Of a DNA stretch of 6,063 nt, positions 5,466 to 6,063 are shown in pieces. The number at the start of each line of letters is the position of its first letter. The first letter of the stretch is position 1. Under the pieces are notes generated by a model that saw only the letters and a list, made by a program, of their open reading frames with translations, was not told the origin of the DNA and did not search any database. Source of the DNA: Bacteroidota bacterium (lineage in GTDB: Bacteria; Bacteroidota; Bacteroidia; Flavobacteriales; Flavobacteriaceae); NCBI GenBank assembly GCA_947468985.1, contig CANINJ010000126.1, positions 1 through 6,063 of the forward strand. Reading direction: 5' to 3'. The translations under genes were made by a program, and so were the position numbers.

Positions 5466-6063
5466 ATGCAGTTTTCGAACAAAAGAAATTTTACACGGTG
5501 GATTATAATTTTTTCCTCCTTTATCATTATCATTTTTATTCTTTGGAATACCTTTAACTTTTTTCAAATTTTCAAAAATGAAGAAAGGTTGAAAATGGAG
5601 CTTTTGGCAAAAGCCCAAAAAACTTTAATTAATGCAAATGAAAATACAGAATTGGATTTGCCTTTACAGATTTTTAGCAATAATTCCACAATTCCAATCA
5701 TTGTAACTGAGAAAGATAGTATCATTAATACAATAAATGTTGACGATGAAATTATAAATAATGAACAAAAATCAAAAGAACTTTTATTACGATTAAAGAA
5801 AGAAAATGACCCGATAGTCATTGAATATGTTCCAGGAAAATCCCAATATTTATATTACGGAAATTCCTCATTATTGAACAAACTCAAATATTATCCTATT
5901 GCATTTTTGCTAATTATTGTCTTGTTTGCGTTGCTGGTTTACAATTTCTATCGCAGCACAAAAATGGCGACTCAAAACAAACTTTGGGCTGGAATGGCGA
6001 AGGAAACTGCACATCAAATTGGCACGCCTCTTTCGTCTTTAATTGGTTGGCTTGAAATATTAA
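5466..6063 (+). CDS. Membrane sensor histidine kinase, N-terminal part
   Basis: Partial: 199 residues are visible and the frame is still open at the window end. A first transmembrane helix (about 12-30, rich in Ile and Phe) is followed by an extracytoplasmic segment of about 110 residues. A second transmembrane helix (about 141-160) leads straight into a cytoplasmic H-box, K-E-T-A-H-Q-I-G-T-P-L-S-S-L-I-G-W (179-195), where His183 is the expected phospho-acceptor. This H-box form is typical of Bacteroidota kinases. The catalytic HATPase domain should lie beyond the edge. There is no HAMP domain between helix 2 and the H-box, only a linker of about 20 residues. The sensor segment shows no recognisable motif, so the signal is unknown; a small mixed alpha/beta sensor fold is possible. 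ATG 5466 is the first ATG after the in-frame stop at 5418-5420. It is divergent from the flavin reductase gene. Confidence 0.9.
   Translation, partial: MQFSNKRNFTRWIIIFSSFIIIIFILWNTFNFFQIFKNEERLKMELLAKAQKTLINANENTELDLPLQIFSNNSTIPIIVTEKDSIINTINVDDEIINNEQKSKELLLRLKKENDPIVIEYVPGKSQYLYYGNSSLLNKLKYYPIAFLLIIVLFALLVYNFYRSTKMATQNKLWAGMAKETAHQIGTPLSSLIGWLEIL

Noticed and set aside
5409..5821. Two minus-strand open frames of 69 and 85 codons over the histidine kinase
   Set aside because: Both lie antisense to the kinase N-terminal coding region, whose frame continues unbroken to the H-box.
1..6063. Defence system, prophage, insertion sequence or CRISPR array
   Set aside because: No transposase, integrase, Cas, nuclease or toxin-antitoxin gene, no terminal inverted repeats and no spaced repeat array were found; nearly all bases are in recognised chromosomal genes.

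Overview
The window looks like ordinary chromosome from a Bacteroidota bacterium, most likely a Flavobacterium or a close relative. It is AT-rich and lacks clear Shine-Dalgarno sites, with A-rich leaders before starts instead. Several upstream regions carry matches to the flavobacterial -7 promoter element TAnnTTTG. The DUF3127 protein and the histidine kinase, with its KETAHQIGTPLSSL H-box, are also typical of this phylum.

Left part (1-1558, + strand): the C-terminal end of an RND/MacA-type efflux periplasmic adaptor, then tsaB (tRNA t6A modification, GTG start), then tag (3-methyladenine DNA glycosylase I). The genes are 24 and 31 bp apart and may form one transcription unit. tag meets aat (Leu/Phe-tRNA-protein transferase, - strand) tail to tail, and their stop codons share the four bases TTAA.

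Middle (2197-3991): an 86 bp divergent spacer separates aat from two + strand genes only 11 bp apart. Both encode exported PAP2-family proteins. The second has a complete PAP2 catalytic signature. The first keeps the Lys, PSGH and His/Asp residues but has Ser and Met where two phosphate-binding arginines are expected. The pair probably handles lipid or polyprenyl phosphates at the envelope, but the substrate cannot be read from sequence.

Right part (4028-6063): two - strand genes, a flavin reductase-family FMN protein followed by a DUF3127 protein that ends in an SSB-like acidic tip (DDLPF). Read divergently from the flavin reductase is the N-terminal two thirds or less of a membrane sensor histidine kinase, cut by the window edge just after its phospho-acceptor histidine.

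No mobile element, CRISPR array, tRNA, rRNA or defence system was seen, and no non-coding stretch reaches 300 bp. The genes do not form one obvious pathway. The most interesting points are the SSB-like tail on the DUF3127 protein and the divergent catalytic residues in the first PAP2 gene.
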